10,936 bases of DNA from Saccoglossus kowalevskii (taxonomy: Eukaryota; Hemichordata; Enteropneusta; Harrimaniidae). Below are positions 1-7,708 of the stretch, in pieces (position 1 is the first letter of the stretch; each line of letters starts with the position of its first letter). Location: the NCBI RefSeq assembly GCF_000003605.2, contig NW_003118936.1, positions 200,452-211,387 of the forward strand. The letters run 5' to 3'. The notes beneath the pieces were generated by a model, which was not told the DNA's origin, did not search any database, and saw only the letters and a program-made list of their open reading frames with translations. The position numbers and the translations under genes are program-made.

Positions 1-120
1 TCGAGGGTTAGTCTTGCTAAACTGCTTCGTAACCAGGCTTGTGATTGGTTCTTCACCTCCAATTGTGCCGTACGTTTGGGCAAACCGTTAAGTATTCGTA
101 AATGGAGTCAATTTGTGTAG
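1..120 (+). CDS. Open frame entering from left edge, unidentified (possible gene 3' end)
   Basis: A frame with no stop runs from base 1 to a TAG at 118-120, giving 39 residues. Its composition is balanced (R, L, K, W, C, N) rather than the F/I/K/N-heavy translation typical of AT-rich spacer. It includes the segments LAKLLRNQACDWFF and SIRKWSQFV. I recognise no domain. No splice acceptor was assigned, so it could be the end of an exon that starts outside the window, a transposon remnant, or chance: a 39-codon open stretch is not rare. The stretch is visibly less AT-rich than the following 800 bases, which is the main reason to list it. Confidence 0.2.
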   Translation, partial: SRVSLAKLLRNQACDWFFTSNCAVRLGKPLSIRKWSQFV

Positions 121-337
121 TTTTACTGATTTATTCTGCAGATATAGGTAAAATATAGGTAAGGCTTTGGCGAAATTTGAAAGAGCAACTAATATTCTTC
201 AACCTGCTATTTTTTATAGATTTAACTGCCAAATCTAATACAACTGAAATTGGTGTGAAATATTTCAAATTAACGACTTGGCGGAAAACCACAGGGAGCC
301 CAGGAACTATGATCAACTGTACGCACCCTCCATGAGC

Positions 338-354
338 GGGGGGGGGGGGGGGGG
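338..354 (+). repeat. Poly-G run of 17
   Basis: Seventeen consecutive G residues interrupt otherwise AT-rich sequence. Such runs can form G-quadruplexes and are unstable in length during replication and sequencing, so the exact count is doubtful. No gene start or splice site is adjacent. Confidence 0.9.
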
Positions 355-786
355 TATCGGCTGGTATCTAGTGTAAGAAATAGGACAAGGGATGAAGGCT
401 CCAGTCAGCTCACATTTTTTAAACTCGAAAAAACAGACGAAAAAATGAAAAATATCTATATCCTATAATGTGAAAGTAGGTGTTATTTGTCATGCAGAGT
501 ATGAATACTTAATTTCTGTATAATCTTACCTAAGCGATATGTCTTGGTATTTTTCAAGTAGCATCAAAATGGTTTTGTTATTATAGCCAGCTTGCCACAT
601 CGAATAAATAGTATCATCTTATGGAATACAAATGAATGAGAATGACTTGAAATGCACAATGAGTCAACATATGGAGAGGTGGCGAGTCAAATTTAGAAAG
701 ACAAATATCCCGCTCTCACGAGTTACTGTAAAACCATTTATTTTCACTGACATGTTATTTCACTATTTTGATGTTTTGATCATGTT

Positions 787-912
787 CACTGTGTTTTAAT
801 TTTATGAATTTGTCAAGGAAACAATGAGTTTTAGTGTTAATTTACAAGTTCACATAGATTTAATTTAGCAGAATTTACTTATTAGTGAACATAGCTAAAT
901 TAAAACCCAGTG
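787..912. repeat. Small imperfect inverted repeat (126 bp)
   Basis: CACTGTGTTTTAATTT at 787-802 pairs with AAATTAAAACCCAGTG at 897-912, 15 of 16 positions. Inside lie two further inverted pairs: GTTCAC (849-854) with GTGAAC (885-890), and TTTAATTTAGC (859-869) with GCTAAATTAAA (894-904). The last pair overlaps the outer arm, so the structures compete and not all can form at once. It could be a remnant of a tiny non-autonomous element or chance in AT-rich DNA. No target duplication was found. Confidence 0.35.
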
Positions 913-956
913 AAATATTAATGCATTTACAGTACTCCAATGTAAAGTGTGACTAG

Positions 957-958
957 TA
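957..958. repeat. Left TA target-site duplication of the MITE
   Basis: The dinucleotide TA lies directly outside the GGGCCAGAC terminus and is matched by TA at 1373-1374 directly outside the GTCTGGCC terminus. On its own TA is uninformative in AT-rich DNA; its exact position at both inverted-repeat ends is what supports the call. Confidence 0.6.
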
Positions 959-1372
959 GGGCCAGACTTTTATTATCCCTTGTTTCACGAACCCGCCGAA
1001 TAAACAGGAGCCGAAAATTAAATAATTTTTTTTTTATTTCAGCGTAATTTCTCACACCCGTCGAATTGTATGTGCAAAAAATTACTACAAAAAAAAAAAT
1101 TTTTATCTTAATTTTTTTTCATGCATAACAAATGCAAGTTGCATTTTCGTGGGAGTATCAATGTAGTGAAGTCTCGCTCAGATAAGAAACAAGATTATAC
1201 ATGGAATAAAATTTTATTTCATTTCTTCTCTCCGATCAATGATCTCACTTACAATTCTTTGAGAATCACACATATTTAATGGAAAAAGAGAATTAATTTA
1301 ATTTTTTTCGTCCTTCTCAAACAAATTGCCTTATAAAAACTCGAGAAACAAGGAATAAAAAAAAGTCTGGCC
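959..1372. mobile_element. MITE with terminal inverted repeats and TA target duplication
   Basis: The left end reads GGGCCAGACTTTTATTATCC and continues to CTTGTTTC; the right end, read on the minus strand, starts GGCCAGACTTTTTTTTTATT and continues to CCTTGTTTC. The arms match imperfectly for about 30 bases, the differences lying mainly in the T-rich part and in one extra terminal G on the left. TA dinucleotides at 957-958 and 1373-1374 flank the element, as expected for the TA target duplication of Tc1/mariner-superfamily elements. The 414-bp interior has no open frame of note and is rich in A/T runs, so the element is non-autonomous. Motifs ACCCGCCGAAT (991-1001) and ACCCGTCGAAT (1057-1067) are near-identical internal repeats and possible transposase contact sites (inference). 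Confidence 0.75.
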
Positions 1373-1912
1373 TAATTAAAAAGATAAGGATCTCATGAAT
1401 ATGTATTCTTGCAACAACAATGACTGAATCACAGACTTCAATGTTTCAGATTATTTATTTCTGCATTTTGTGTACTTTTTTGGAAAATTTTGGATTATGT
1501 ATCATATTAATATGTACTTATATAATCATTCCTAATGGTTGCCAGTTCTGTCACATTTACACTGGCATAGCGTGTTATAAATTAACATAAATTTGGTGTA
1601 CAATCAGTGACATTCATAATTGTAAATTGCCAATTGTTTTTTGATCTCCTAACAGGAAAATATGTAGGTTTACTGGATTTCTCTGGAACAGAGGTGTTAA
1701 CTGTACACTGATTAGAGACATTATGATCGCCTTTGTTCTAGGCCCATTGAAAAAAACAGTTGATAATCTTTTAAGAAACTATGGTGCAAATATTATTTAG
1801 CTTATAGGTTTTTTTTTAGAAAAAAACTGCAAGAGGGAGCACTGCAATTCAGAGGCGCCACCAAGTGGGGGAGATAGAGTTCTTCTACCAGGGTGTGGAG
1901 TTTTTGATAATT

Positions 1913-2125
1913 CTAAGTTACAATGGAGCATTCTATGGCTTCCTTGGGGCCAACATTACTATCAGACAGGTCACAGTTAAAGACTGTGGCCACATGTGAT
2001 CCTTGGTCATTCAGAATGTTATAGTTGCCAGAGGATCTGCTCCCCAGGGTAAGGGGGCACATGGCCATGGCATGAGGGCGCTGCGCCCCTGTTCCCTTAT
2101 TTAAAAAAATCCCTGGCTTATTCAA
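1913..2125 (-). CDS. Small open frame in a GC-richer island, unidentified
   Basis: A 70-codon minus-strand frame lies within a local island (about 1840-2110) clearly richer in G and C than its surroundings. Its C-terminal half, including GNYNILNDQGSHVATVFNCD, looks more protein-like than other spacer frames here. I recognise no domain, and no convincing splice acceptor or promoter was seen. The island also carries GC-rich palindromic sequence (GGCGCTGCGCC near 2079-2089), which is common at transposon ends, so a transposon remnant is an equally good explanation. It is listed as a possible exon fragment only. Confidence 0.15.
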   Translation of the reverse strand: MNKPGIFLNKGTGAQRPHAMAMCPLTLGSRSSGNYNILNDQGSHVATVFNCDLSDSNVGPKEAIECSIVT

Positions 2126-4118
2126 TTTAAAAAAAAACTGTTATTCAAAAATATATGGATCAGGACAATATTATAGTAGCTGTTGCATTTGCGCACTTTA
2201 GCATGGGGTAAGAGGTCAAATATATTAACTCTGTGAAGAAAACTTGTGCGAATGCTAAATTTAACCCCGTCCAGACCCTCAACATGAGCTAACAAAGTGT
2301 GTGTAAACAGTTAACAGCCAAAACACCATTGTATTCATTGTCCCCTTGAAAGATTTACTATTATATTCATAAGTATTCTTTACCGTATGCCGTTTCTGCA
2401 ATGACAATCAATACAAGTACATTCCGAGACATACTGGTAACTCTCAAGAAAAAGATGCACTGATGATGAGACTTTCTAATACTCAGCACTTTCTGAATTT
2501 GCTTGGTAATGTTTTTTAACCATAGAACTAACATGTATATCATCACGGTTACTGTACTGAGTAATCACTGCAAATTCGTTCCCTAGCCTGTGCTAACCAC
2601 TGTTTATTCTGGGTCTATTCGATATGCAAACATACAAGATTAGCTTAAATCTTAGCTCATACTTAGTATACACGACATATCTTGCATTTTGAAAGGATTA
2701 GTACATCTATTAAAAATTTGAAAAAAAATACCCAGAGTTAACTATAGATGGCGGGAACAAGAATACACCGATCAACAAAACAATTTACACTTAAATCACC
2801 AAATTTATACAGCATTGTATAAATGGACATCAGAAAAGAATATACCATATGATTATTTTTTATATAACATGTTTTACTGACTTTTATGAAAATTACAACT
2901 ACTTACCACTGCAGAACTGTTTAAGAAACACAGCCTTCAACATATTTAGTCACAAACCTAAAAGGGTTATGGTCCGAACTACAACAATAACATATAATAT
3001 TATTAATAATACAAAATAAATAAATACAACAAAAATAAATTGTAAAACAAAACAATGCATATATACGTAAATAAAGAATAACAATTGGGTTGATGGCGAT
3101 GAAAAGACAAAATACTTGTTTTTAAATCCATTATCAAACAAATTAACTCGTGATAGTAGCACGCAGGGAAATGAAGTTGTTGGAATTAAATCGTTTTTCA
3201 ATGATTATAATAAATAGTTAAGTCATGAATTAAGGTAGAGATGCAGGTTCGTGGGCACTTGGGAGTAAAATTTTTTTTTTTGCTTTTTATTATCCGAAAG
3301 GTCTCGGCTATAGACTGTTGAAATTTTGTAGAATTGAGAATAGTGGAACATACTCAAAAAATCGATTTTAAAATATAGATAACAGGTGCAAAATTGTCTC
3401 TTTTGAATGCTTAGCAAGATTTAGCAAGCTGTACATAAATAATAAAAAAAAAAACATTGTGAAAAAAAGAAATGACAAGATCTCCATATTATGCACTGTA
3501 TTTAGCGTTTTACAAAACGATAATACATTTAAATTTGAAACTGTAACAGCCATTTTAATTATGAGCATTAGCAAACTTCTTACTGAGTTAATTGTTATGC
3601 AAATTAGCAATTATCTCAGCTTCTTTTTAGTGCACATTCCAGAACTTAAAAAAATAGCTCCTAGACGCTTTGACCTTTTGTTTTGAAATTTTCACAAATG
3701 ATTGACAATGTGTTTATCTTCAAAAAGCCGTCGGGGTATTGTTTTTAGTTGAATAGTGTTACAGCAATCGTACAGACAACTAGCCTGGGTGTTAATTTAT
3801 GCATAAACTTGAAGTAATGAAATTTGAGCTGCTGCCCTACAAAATTGACAACTGGTAGACAGTTTTCAAGACGGCGCTTTCTTCATAGTAAACAGATGTT
3901 CCCATAAACCAATTTTAGAAGCTAATTTTTTTTAAATCACTTTTGACCAAAAAAGCTCACGTGCATATTTCAAACTACAATGTCCATAAAAATAAAATAC
4001 TAACAAAACTTTAAAATTCATACAATAAGCTTTCCGAAAATATATAGTTTTGTGGACAAGGGAGGTCATCTTGGTTTCCTAATTAACTAATTAAAATACC
4101 TGTCAGGTAAACTGCATC

Positions 4119-4203
4119 TCTGTCTTAAATTCAACCCGGAACAGGATGGCCTCTAATGGTCAGTGGGATATATATGAGGTCAATAGACAGAGCCCGGGTT
4201 GAA
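4119..4203. repeat. Pair of inverted repeats in swapped order
   Basis: CTCTGTC (4119-4125) is complementary to GACAGAG (4186-4192), and TTCAACCCGG (4130-4139) to CCGGGTTGAA (4194-4203). Because the order of the two arms is the same on both sides, the two helices cannot both form as one simple nested hairpin. The repeats bracket a G-rich purine segment with no coding signature. Function unknown. Confidence 0.4.
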
Positions 4204-4401
4204 CTGTTTGGGCGCTAAAATGATGGCCCGATGTAAAACAAACACTTGACCGTATGGTCGTCCAGGGCAAACCTACCTTCATATACTAGTTTTTGTCGGA
4301 ATACAAGAGGGTTCAGTAACTATGTCACTATATTGAGGCGAGAACATACGGAGTCACGCTTAGGACGCCATGCTTGTTCGATTGTACCATTTTCTGTACA
4401 G

Positions 4402-4424
4402 GGGTCTCTGCTTTGATTGCGTAG
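4402..4424 (+). other. Possible upstream PHD exon remnant (tentative)
   Basis: A pyrimidine-containing acceptor (ttttctgtacag) is followed by a 23-base block and a near-consensus donor (AGG/GTGAGT). In one frame the block encodes GLCFDCVG. Its position before the confirmed PHD exon at 4762 and the CFDCVG string recall the HxxCVG segment that normally precedes GLTE in PHD fingers, with Cys in place of His. However, using this donor leaves the joined frame off by one base, producing an early stop. It is therefore either a degenerate exon, a sequence error at the GGG run, or coincidence. Confidence 0.2.
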
Positions 4425-4430
4425 GGTGAG

Positions 4431-4631
4431 TTGCTGAGTCGGCGCGAAAATTGCTAAGTCTGTGAGAAACTTGGTGAGTCGGCGCGGAAATTGCTAAGTC
4501 GGCGAGAAACTTGCTTACATATCGCGTAAGTTACTAAGTCGGCAAGAAACTTGCTTACATATCGCGGAAGTTGCTGAGTCGGCGTGGAAAGTTGCTGATT
4601 CGGCGCGGAAGTTGGTAACATATCGACGATT
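4431..4631. repeat. Minisatellite, ten units of 20 bp in two variants
   Basis: Ten head-to-tail units of 20 bases, with one extra G at 4591, run without a gap. Units start at 4431, 4451, 4471, 4491, 4511, 4531, 4551, 4571, 4592 and 4612. Variant A resembles TTGCTGAGTCGGCGCGGAAA; variant B resembles TTGCTTACATATCGCGGAAG and occurs at units 5, 7 and, diverged, 10. Units 4-5 and 6-7 form a duplicated 40-bp A-B pair, showing a second round of duplication. The 20-base period is not a multiple of three, so the overlapping minus-strand open frames are not real protein repeats. The array lies just upstream of the PHD exon, in what would be its intron or 5' region. Confidence 0.9.
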
Positions 4632-4761
4632 GTCGCCATGGGCCACCGTACTTGGGCAGAATTGAACGTTTATATTATTGTCAACAAATCTATTGTCTTC
4701 ATGCCTCCAATATCCAATATTATAATACATACGCTATTGGTTTCCTATATCTGATGTGTAG

Positions 4762-4905
4762 GACTGACTGAAGACACAGTGCCGGCAGATGATGCAGATT
4801 GGTTTTGTCCAGAGACATGTTCAGGTACTTGCACATGGATCTGTATGGACAGTTTTCATTTAAGCTTGTGCATATACGTTATTTTGTTTTGCAGATCACA
4901 TTTAA
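4762..4905 (+). CDS. 3' end of a PHD-finger protein gene (two exons: 4762-4824, 4895-4905)
   Basis: PHD fingers are zinc-binding modules, usually in nuclear proteins, that often read histone H3 tails. Exon 4762-4824 is preceded by the acceptor ctgatgtgtag and followed by the donor TCAG/GTACTT. It encodes, after one split codon, LTEDTVPADDADWFCPETCS, the C-terminal part of a PHD finger: the GLTE segment followed by the closing W-F-C-P-x-x-C motif with the last two zinc cysteines. A 70-base intron follows, with a strong acceptor (ttattttgttttgcag). The final exon adds Asp-His-Ile and a TAA at 4903-4905, so the protein ends just past the finger. Phases agree across the intron. The first half of the finger (CxxC, CxxC, HxxC) was not found with confidence and may lie far upstream or be lost. 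Possible poly(A) signals of the ATTAAA type occur at 5244 and 5264; no AATAAA was seen nearby. This may be a full gene's end or an orphan fragment. Confidence 0.6.
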
Positions 4906-5735
4906 AATGAATGACTAGTGGCCACCCCCTGTTTGAACTTACTCCAAAAACATGGGATTTGTTCTCTGTATCTTCACGTATATCCCAGATATAATCCTTG
5001 GCCAATAACATTTAAATTTAACACACAGCTCATAACAATTCCCGCATATATGTACATATGCAAATCAGTATAAAAGTAAAATTTTATTTTCATGTTTTTT
5101 TTTTCAAAGCACCAAAACTATCACGTACAACAACATGATAACATCATGATCATATACTTGCGCCTTGTTGTGGCGTTGCCTTAGTGATTTGACAAGGGGG
5201 AAGCAATGCTGGCTGGCTGACTAACTGTGTAAATCTCATGATGATTAAAAAACAAAAAGTTATATTAAAAATTTACATAAAATATCTATATAAATATGCA
5301 CCTCATTTTTGTTTCTCACAACAACATTCTGGATATATAATGTAAGTTTTCAGTACTGAACTATTCTATACTAGACAATTCTTCAAATCAAATATTGATT
5401 TGGTAATTTAGTCCATTGTCAATGGACACCTGACACCTGTTCCAGTTGCTCATATGATAATACTTAACATGTCAAAACACAATTTTGTTAACAATACAAC
5501 TTCATTTTCTCATTCTTCTATGTGGCAGTCGGAAGGGAATCTTGTGCAGTACTGTAGATGTACATCAACCCTGTACTGTACTGTGGGATGATACAGGTAT
5601 GTGTGGGTCCTTGGCCGCTTGCGAGCCCTTGCGAGTATCATGATTTGTACTTTTGTGCAGCTTGGACCTGCTCCTTTCATGTACTAAATTAGACACTGGT
5701 ATCTTAGTTCAACTATGTCTTTTACCTGATCATGT
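4906..5735. other. Non-coding spacer between PHD exon and retrotransposon relic
   Basis: No exon was recognised. The first part is probably the 3' untranslated region of the PHD gene. The stretch contains a perfect 15-base palindrome, TCCATTGTCAATGGA (5412-5426), and short CTTGCGAG and GTACTGT duplications at 5565-5640, none of which suggests a function. The reverse transcriptase expected immediately downstream of the Gag-Pol linker on the minus strand is not detectable here, so the retrotransposon is truncated near 5740. Confidence 0.5.
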
Positions 5736-5741
5736 TTCACA

Positions 5742-5845
5742 TGTACACCAATGTACAAATCAGCCAGAGTTGTGTTGCGATAAATCTTCACAAGCTTTGT
5801 GGACAAATTACACATCCAAACCATGACTTGACCATCTTTATCTGT
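5742..5845 (-). pseudogene. Protease-RT linker of Pol relic
   Basis: The minus strand reads DGQVMVWMCNLSTK then LVKIYRNTTLADLY. The pattern (G-x-V-x-V-x-x-x-N, then V-x-I/L-x-x-x-T-x-L-A) is the conserved beta-rich stretch between protease and reverse transcriptase in Ty3/Gypsy Pol proteins. It is the last recognisable element segment; no RT motif follows at lower coordinates. Confidence 0.55.
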
Positions 5846-5989
5846 GCTCAACCAGTCACTAAATCATTTAGATCAAATGCATCCCATCAACCAGAACTGT
5901 ATATGGCTTATGACCACCTTTGCGTGGTGCACGACAAGAAATATACTTTTCAACCTGGAACTGAAGCACATAAGGACGACGTCCACTAT

Positions 5990-6370
5990 ATTTGACAAGC
6001 CAAATTTGACCATCTCTACCACCATGTTATGCACCATACCAGACTTCAGACTCCGCTTTCACCTTAGTCAAGTAACACCTACCCAAAACATTTCTGAAAT
6101 GTGTGTGACTTGCCCTAATTACATTTGTACCTCAGTATCCTTTACAACAAAAGCAGGCACCCTACTGAAAGACTGACCAAAAAACACCTAAATATAGAAC
6201 TACCTCAGCTGACGCTCCTCCAATAACAACACTACTGGGTTTCAATGTTTGAATGTTCTGGATGCTGAAAGAAAAAGGACTCAGTTATTGAAGTAATTTG
6301 GAACCCAGTGTCAATCAGGGCACAATAAGAAACACCATCAACCACAACAATGTCTTCATTTTTGTGGACC
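5990..6370 (-). pseudogene. Retropepsin-like aspartic protease of the relic
   Basis: The protease cuts the Gag-Pol polyprotein. The minus strand encodes VHKNEDIVVVDG followed by YCALIDTG at about 6304-6330, which holds the catalytic D-T-G triad of retropepsins, then QITSITESFF. A stop follows after NIETQ. The reading resumes in another frame with a flap-like GGASAEVVLYLG and later VPAFVVKDTE, which correspond to the second half of the domain. The usual small residue after DTG is replaced by Phe, and the stop separates the two halves, so the enzyme would be inactive. Confidence 0.7.
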
Positions 6371-6540
6371 AATTAACTGTGAGTCAATTTTCTCTGAAGT
6401 ATCAGTCGCAGTAGACTCACTTTCCGGATCAAGCTGCAAGTTAGACTAGGCACACAGGAATTCACAGTAGTTTAATGTGGTCCTCCGAGACATGCCCTCC
6501 GGCCATGGGTTCTAGTTGTTAAACACCATCTTCTATGACA

Positions 6541-6582
6541 GCACCAAGTACTGATGTGGCCTTCTTTCCGACATTTGAAACA
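6541..6582 (-). pseudogene. CCHC zinc knuckle (nucleocapsid) of Gag relic
   Basis: The minus strand reads CFKCRKEGHISTWC, an intact C-x2-C-x4-H-x4-C zinc knuckle that binds RNA in Gag nucleocapsid proteins. All four ligands, the aromatic residue after the first Cys and the Gly before the His are preserved. The same frame continues towards the protease but meets TAA codons at about 6470 and 6373, so it is not translated through. Confidence 0.8.
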
Positions 6583-6652
6583 AACAATTGGACAATTATT
6601 TTGGTGACGTTATTACCAGGACCTGATACACCATGGTTGCATTGGGTATAAC

Positions 6653-6800
6653 TTATATTACACCTCATTAGCTGGTGGGTAAGACGGTAGTCACAGTCAT
6701 GCATTGGGCGGCCACCATTCTGTCTCTCATTGATTGAACGCAGCTCTGCTTCTAAAGCTATGTTATAAGAACAAGCTTGTTCATCAAGGCGTTGGGAACG
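6653..6800 (-). pseudogene. C-terminal capsid/spacer segment of Gag relic
   Basis: This minus-strand segment, shifted relative to the capsid core, encodes RSQRLDEQACSY, ALEAELRSINERQ and DYRLTHQLMRC. A string of amphipathic helices at this place in Gag is usual for the C-terminal capsid subdomain, between the EYGD helix and the nucleocapsid zinc knuckle. The zinc knuckle follows about 70 bases downstream in yet another frame. Confidence 0.6.
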
Positions 6801-7196
6801 GTGTAAACGCCAGCCATGGGATCCAAGGTACACTGAGCATCACCATATTCAGCACGCAACTCAGCAAAAGCTCTGTTGGGGGCCTGTTCATCAGCATGAA
6901 AGTTCAATATCAACTTTCTAGCCTCCCCACCCAAATTGTGGACAATGGTCATGAATTGCATTGCTCCAGCATTCAACAAATACTGAGCATCTTTTATCCA
7001 GTCTTCAATCTGGACCACCAGTGAACAAAGGTATATTGCAGATCTGGTGTGATGACATCATATTGAAATGGTGACGTTCAGGCGCATACTGGGTAACAGA
7101 TTGCTGTACAGATGGGGTTTGGTATGATGAATTAAAAGGAATACCATTTTTGACATTACTACTTGCATCGTATGATAGACCTATTAGGCACACCAC
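6758..7196 (-). pseudogene. Gag N-terminus and capsid part of the retrotransposon relic
   Basis: Gag forms the particle that packages retrotransposon RNA. Two overlapping minus-strand frames contribute. The first (7196 to 7005) ends in NIPLFTGGPD, the usual segment just before the capsid domain. The second (7018 to 6758) continues with IEDWIKDAQYLL and a central helix-rich block containing LGGEARKLIL and FAELRAEYGD, which matches the capsid pattern of Ty3/Gypsy and Arc/PNMA-like Gag proteins. The break lies at about 7005-7015, a one-base shift. A second shift at about 6800-6810 moves the reading into the frame containing RSQRLDEQACSY. The open frame of 87 codons in the capsid suggests only moderate age. 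Confidence 0.7.
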
Positions 7197-7299
7197 TGGA
7201 GACTAACTACTACACTGGTTGGGTTTGACATACTACTTACTACAGTCTTTCTTGGTGGTCCACTTGGAGTAACAATTGGTGTAGTTAATTACCATTAAA

Positions 7300-7700
7300 G
7301 TACAGGAATGCAGGGATATGTATTGCTGAAGCCAGGTAGTTATTTTGTTGTGATAAATTGGCAACAGTTGGAATGACTAGAGTTGACGTGTATGTACTGC
7401 ATCAGGGAGGGGTTGATTAATGTTACCTTTAAACTTGCTCCATGTGGAGTGTGTGGTGTTTGCATATCTATAGTAGCTGATCCACTCCCAGACTTAAAGA
7501 GATGATGGTAAGAATAAAACAAATTACATCAAAGTTATTTACTGTAAATTATGTAACTGATGAACTAAAAGAGAAATACCCGATGGGGATTTAGCCCTAA
7601 ATAACAAATGTAAACGCATCTTCATGAAAGTTAAAAACAACACTGTGCAAAACCGAAGTACTTGGACATCGTTTTCGAAATGCCAGTGAGTAATACACAA
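7300..7700. other. Spacer upstream of Gag relic, possible Gag N-terminal extension
   Basis: On the minus strand a frame at 7522-7340 encodes a P/S/T/H-rich segment (SGSGSATIDMQTPHTPHGAS), a composition often seen at the start of Gag proteins, but no family match can be claimed. No LTR end (TG...CA with a repeat partner), primer-binding site or target duplication was found. Confidence 0.3.
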
Positions 7701-7708
7701 ATAATATT

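Larger units (their letters stand above)
121..957. other. Non-coding AT-rich spacer
   Basis: No coding block was recognised on either strand; the open frames here are short and of low-complexity AT-type composition. The stretch holds a G homopolymer at 338-354, a small tandem duplication of ATATAGGTAA around 141-161, and an imperfect inverted repeat at 787-912. It ends at the TA duplication flanking the MITE. Confidence 0.6.
1375..4400. other. Long gene-free AT-rich region
   Basis: About 3 kb in which I can support no exon, RNA gene or complete transposon. Minus-strand open frames around 2950-3610 translate to hydrophobic F/I/L/V/Y strings produced by AT-rich low-complexity DNA and are not believable genes. 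The stretch contains a GC-richer island at 1840-2110 and an inverted-repeat cluster at 4119-4203. From about 4130 onward the sequence becomes more GC- and CpG-rich up to the minisatellite. Confidence 0.55.
5740..7290 (-). mobile_element. Decayed LTR-retrotransposon Gag-Pol relic, Ty3/Gypsy type
   Basis: Reading the minus strand from about 7290 down to 5740 gives, in correct order, a Gag N-terminal region, a capsid-like domain, a CCHC zinc knuckle, an aspartic protease with an LIDTG active-site motif, and the linker that precedes reverse transcriptase in Ty3/Gypsy Pol. Frames change at least four times and several stops are present: the Gag start is in one frame, the capsid in a second, the region after it back in the first, and the knuckle and protease in a third. 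Reverse transcriptase, RNase H, integrase, LTRs and a primer-binding site were not found, so this is a truncated, inactive copy. It could extend upstream to about 7500, where the minus strand has a P/S/T/H-rich open frame compatible with a Gag N-terminus. It has no evident function for the neighbouring genes. Confidence 0.8.

Noticed and set aside
2950-3610. Minus-strand frames with transmembrane-like hydrophobic strings
   Set aside because: They come from low-complexity AT-rich DNA; no splice sites, family pattern or balanced composition support them.
4454-4730. Minus-strand repeat proteins with RLSNFRADS-like repeats
   Set aside because: They derive from the 20-bp minisatellite, whose period is not a multiple of three, so the repeats shift frame continually.
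5412-5426. Perfect palindrome TCCATTGTCAATGGA as a regulatory site
   Set aside because: Single short palindrome with no neighbouring promoter or conserved partner; chance is adequate.
5732-6176. Plus-strand frames of 87 and 110 codons
   Set aside because: They are antisense shadows of the minus-strand protease and linker region of the Gag-Pol relic.
6734-7024. Plus-strand frame of 96 codons
   Set aside because: Antisense shadow of the Gag capsid frame, which has the recognisable family pattern.
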